Part shown: positions 63,131 through 64,000 of the stretch, piece by piece
How the letters are laid out: every line of letters begins with the position of its first letter
How positions within the stretch are numbered: position 1 is the stretch's first letter
DNA from: Wolbachia endosymbiont (group B) of Eucosma cana
GTDB lineage: Bacteria > Pseudomonadota > Alphaproteobacteria > Rickettsiales > Anaplasmataceae
Length of the DNA stretch: 64,000 nucleotides
Assembly: GCF_947250645.1 (NCBI RefSeq)
Contig: NZ_OX366334.1
Span: 806,001 to 870,000 of the forward strand
Direction of reading: 5' to 3'
Program-made: the position numbers and the translations under genes
Notes under the pieces: generated by a model
Databases searched by the model: none
Told to the model about the DNA's origin: nothing
Seen by the model: the letters and a program-made list of their open reading frames with translations, nothing else

Positions 63131-64000
63131 GGCTTTGTTGCATAGGTCAAATAAAAAGAGCTGGCAGTTACTGACAAAATTCACTATAAGACAAGCATTT
63201 AACCTACTAAAGAAAAATATGCCACAAAAAATGAGAGTCAGTAACTGCCATGAATATAACAAATTTCTCCAAGAGAGGGTAAATATTTTTTATTACGTCA
63301 ATGATGCCATAGAAAATTGGTACGAAAAAGGTCCAAAAATGGCTGTTGGCAACTATATTTATAGCGATAAGGTCGTGATTCTGGTTCACATAATAACTTA
63401 TTTATTTAGAATAGGTCTGAGACAAACAGCGGGATTTATAGCAGGGTACCTTGAGCAAAACTTGCAAGTTATTACAGGCCTCAAGAAGGCTTAAAAAACT
63501 TAACATCAAAATTGAAGACATGATAAAAATAATACAGAAGATATTGAGATTGCCATAGATAGTACAATAATATTCCAGGTCATAGCAAGGCAAATGGTAC
63601 AGATAGAAAGTATCGCCGCTATGAGCAAACAAGATGTAATGCTAGAGATAGGTAGCAAAAAAGTTATAGCAGCAAAATACAGTGGTGGAGTTTATTCTGA
63701 CCACTATGGAGCATGTGATCTTATTGCAAGGATTGATGTTAATATAATATAAGCACACTATATGCAGACAGATCGAAAGAAGTTATACAAACTGTGCGAT
63801 GAGCTTGACATAAAGACAAGGATTCCTCCGCAAAATAATGCAGTAGAGCATCCAAAGTTGGATTATATGGATGAGAGAAATTCTACAATCAAGCTCATAA
63901 AGTCATATGATGAAGATGGTATGAAGAGGTGGAAAAAAGAGATAAATTATGGGAAGAGATCTTATATAGAAAGTTTTTTCTCGCGACTGAAGCAAACATT
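63131..64000 (+). pseudogene. IS5-family (IS903-like) transposase, decayed, runs off the end
   Basis: Starts with the end motif GGCTTTGTTGCATA, very like the IS903 terminal repeat. The first block reads MPQKMRVSNCHEYNKFLQER and VVILVHIITYLFRIGLRQTA to a stop at 63494. In other frames come IEIAIDSTI, IPGHSKANGTDRKYRRYEQT, VYSDHYGACDLI, ALYADRS-like, KLDYMDERN and MKRWKKEINYGKRSYIESFF. These are the DDE blocks of the family. At least three frameshifts and stops make it inactive. The 3' end is outside the window. Confidence 0.8.

Overview
The window is an AT-rich stretch of an alphaproteobacterial, Rickettsiales-type chromosome, almost certainly Wolbachia. The pointers are the reduced housekeeping set, the DUF1013/TrcR regulator, an Rpn-type nuclease, a prophage-style double-HTH regulator, a RhuM remnant, a phage head-tail connector gene, and many insertion sequences (IS) of the IS630, IS3, IS5, IS4, IS256 and IS481 families. 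This identification rests on family recognition alone; no database search was run.

Layout. 1-9900: an open-ended hypothetical gene, IS and Rpn debris, then a minus-strand block ubiA-rbfA-infB-nusA and the C-terminal two thirds of an RND transporter cut by an IS630 copy. 9901-15351: a two-membrane-segment hypothetical protein, a short glutamine-synthetase-like gene, dnaA, secF, a hypothetical gene and the C-terminal half of a retroviral-type aspartic protease gene. 15352-28627: a 13.3 kb accessory island of gene fragments and transposons. 28628-34500: the N-terminal half of the same protease, yidC-ribH-nusB, a membrane protein, dut, and two orphan genes, one resembling a phage connector. 34575-42850: an IS graveyard around ccmC, the PPDK regulator gene, rpmJ and a broken ftsB. 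43024-55102: a proline-rich effector-like protein, then trpS, grpE, a polyprenyl synthase gene, rpsP, ppiD, trcR, rho, guaB, rsmA, tRNA-Thr and tpiA. 55103-64000: dprA broken by two IS3 copies, fdxA, a small Cys-rich gene, IS630, ddlB-ftsQ, and a degraded IS5/IS903-type transposase running off the end.

Two elements dominate. A 1104-bp IS630 element has five full copies plus one fragment. A 1296-bp IS3 element has five copies, one of them interrupted. The transposase translations are identical between copies, so the expansion looks recent. Together they make up about 12 kb, nearly a fifth of the window. Many of their flanks lack matching target duplications, so much of the present gene order was probably made by recombination between copies.

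The strongest structural result concerns the aspartic protease. Its two halves, at 28884-28628 and 15351-15078, rejoin to the base and in frame if the island is removed. Inside the island is a nested stack: an Rpn remnant cut by IS630-type III, that cut by an IS481-like element, that cut by IS3, and that cut by the 1104-bp IS630. A second IS630 type truncates the IS481-like element on its far side. Genes visibly lost include the RND transporter, dprA, ftsB, the aspartic protease, a RhuM-type gene and several accessory genes. The surviving core genes cover translation, transcription termination, membrane-protein insertion, quinone and isoprenoid synthesis, riboflavin, cytochrome c maturation and lipid II/division functions.
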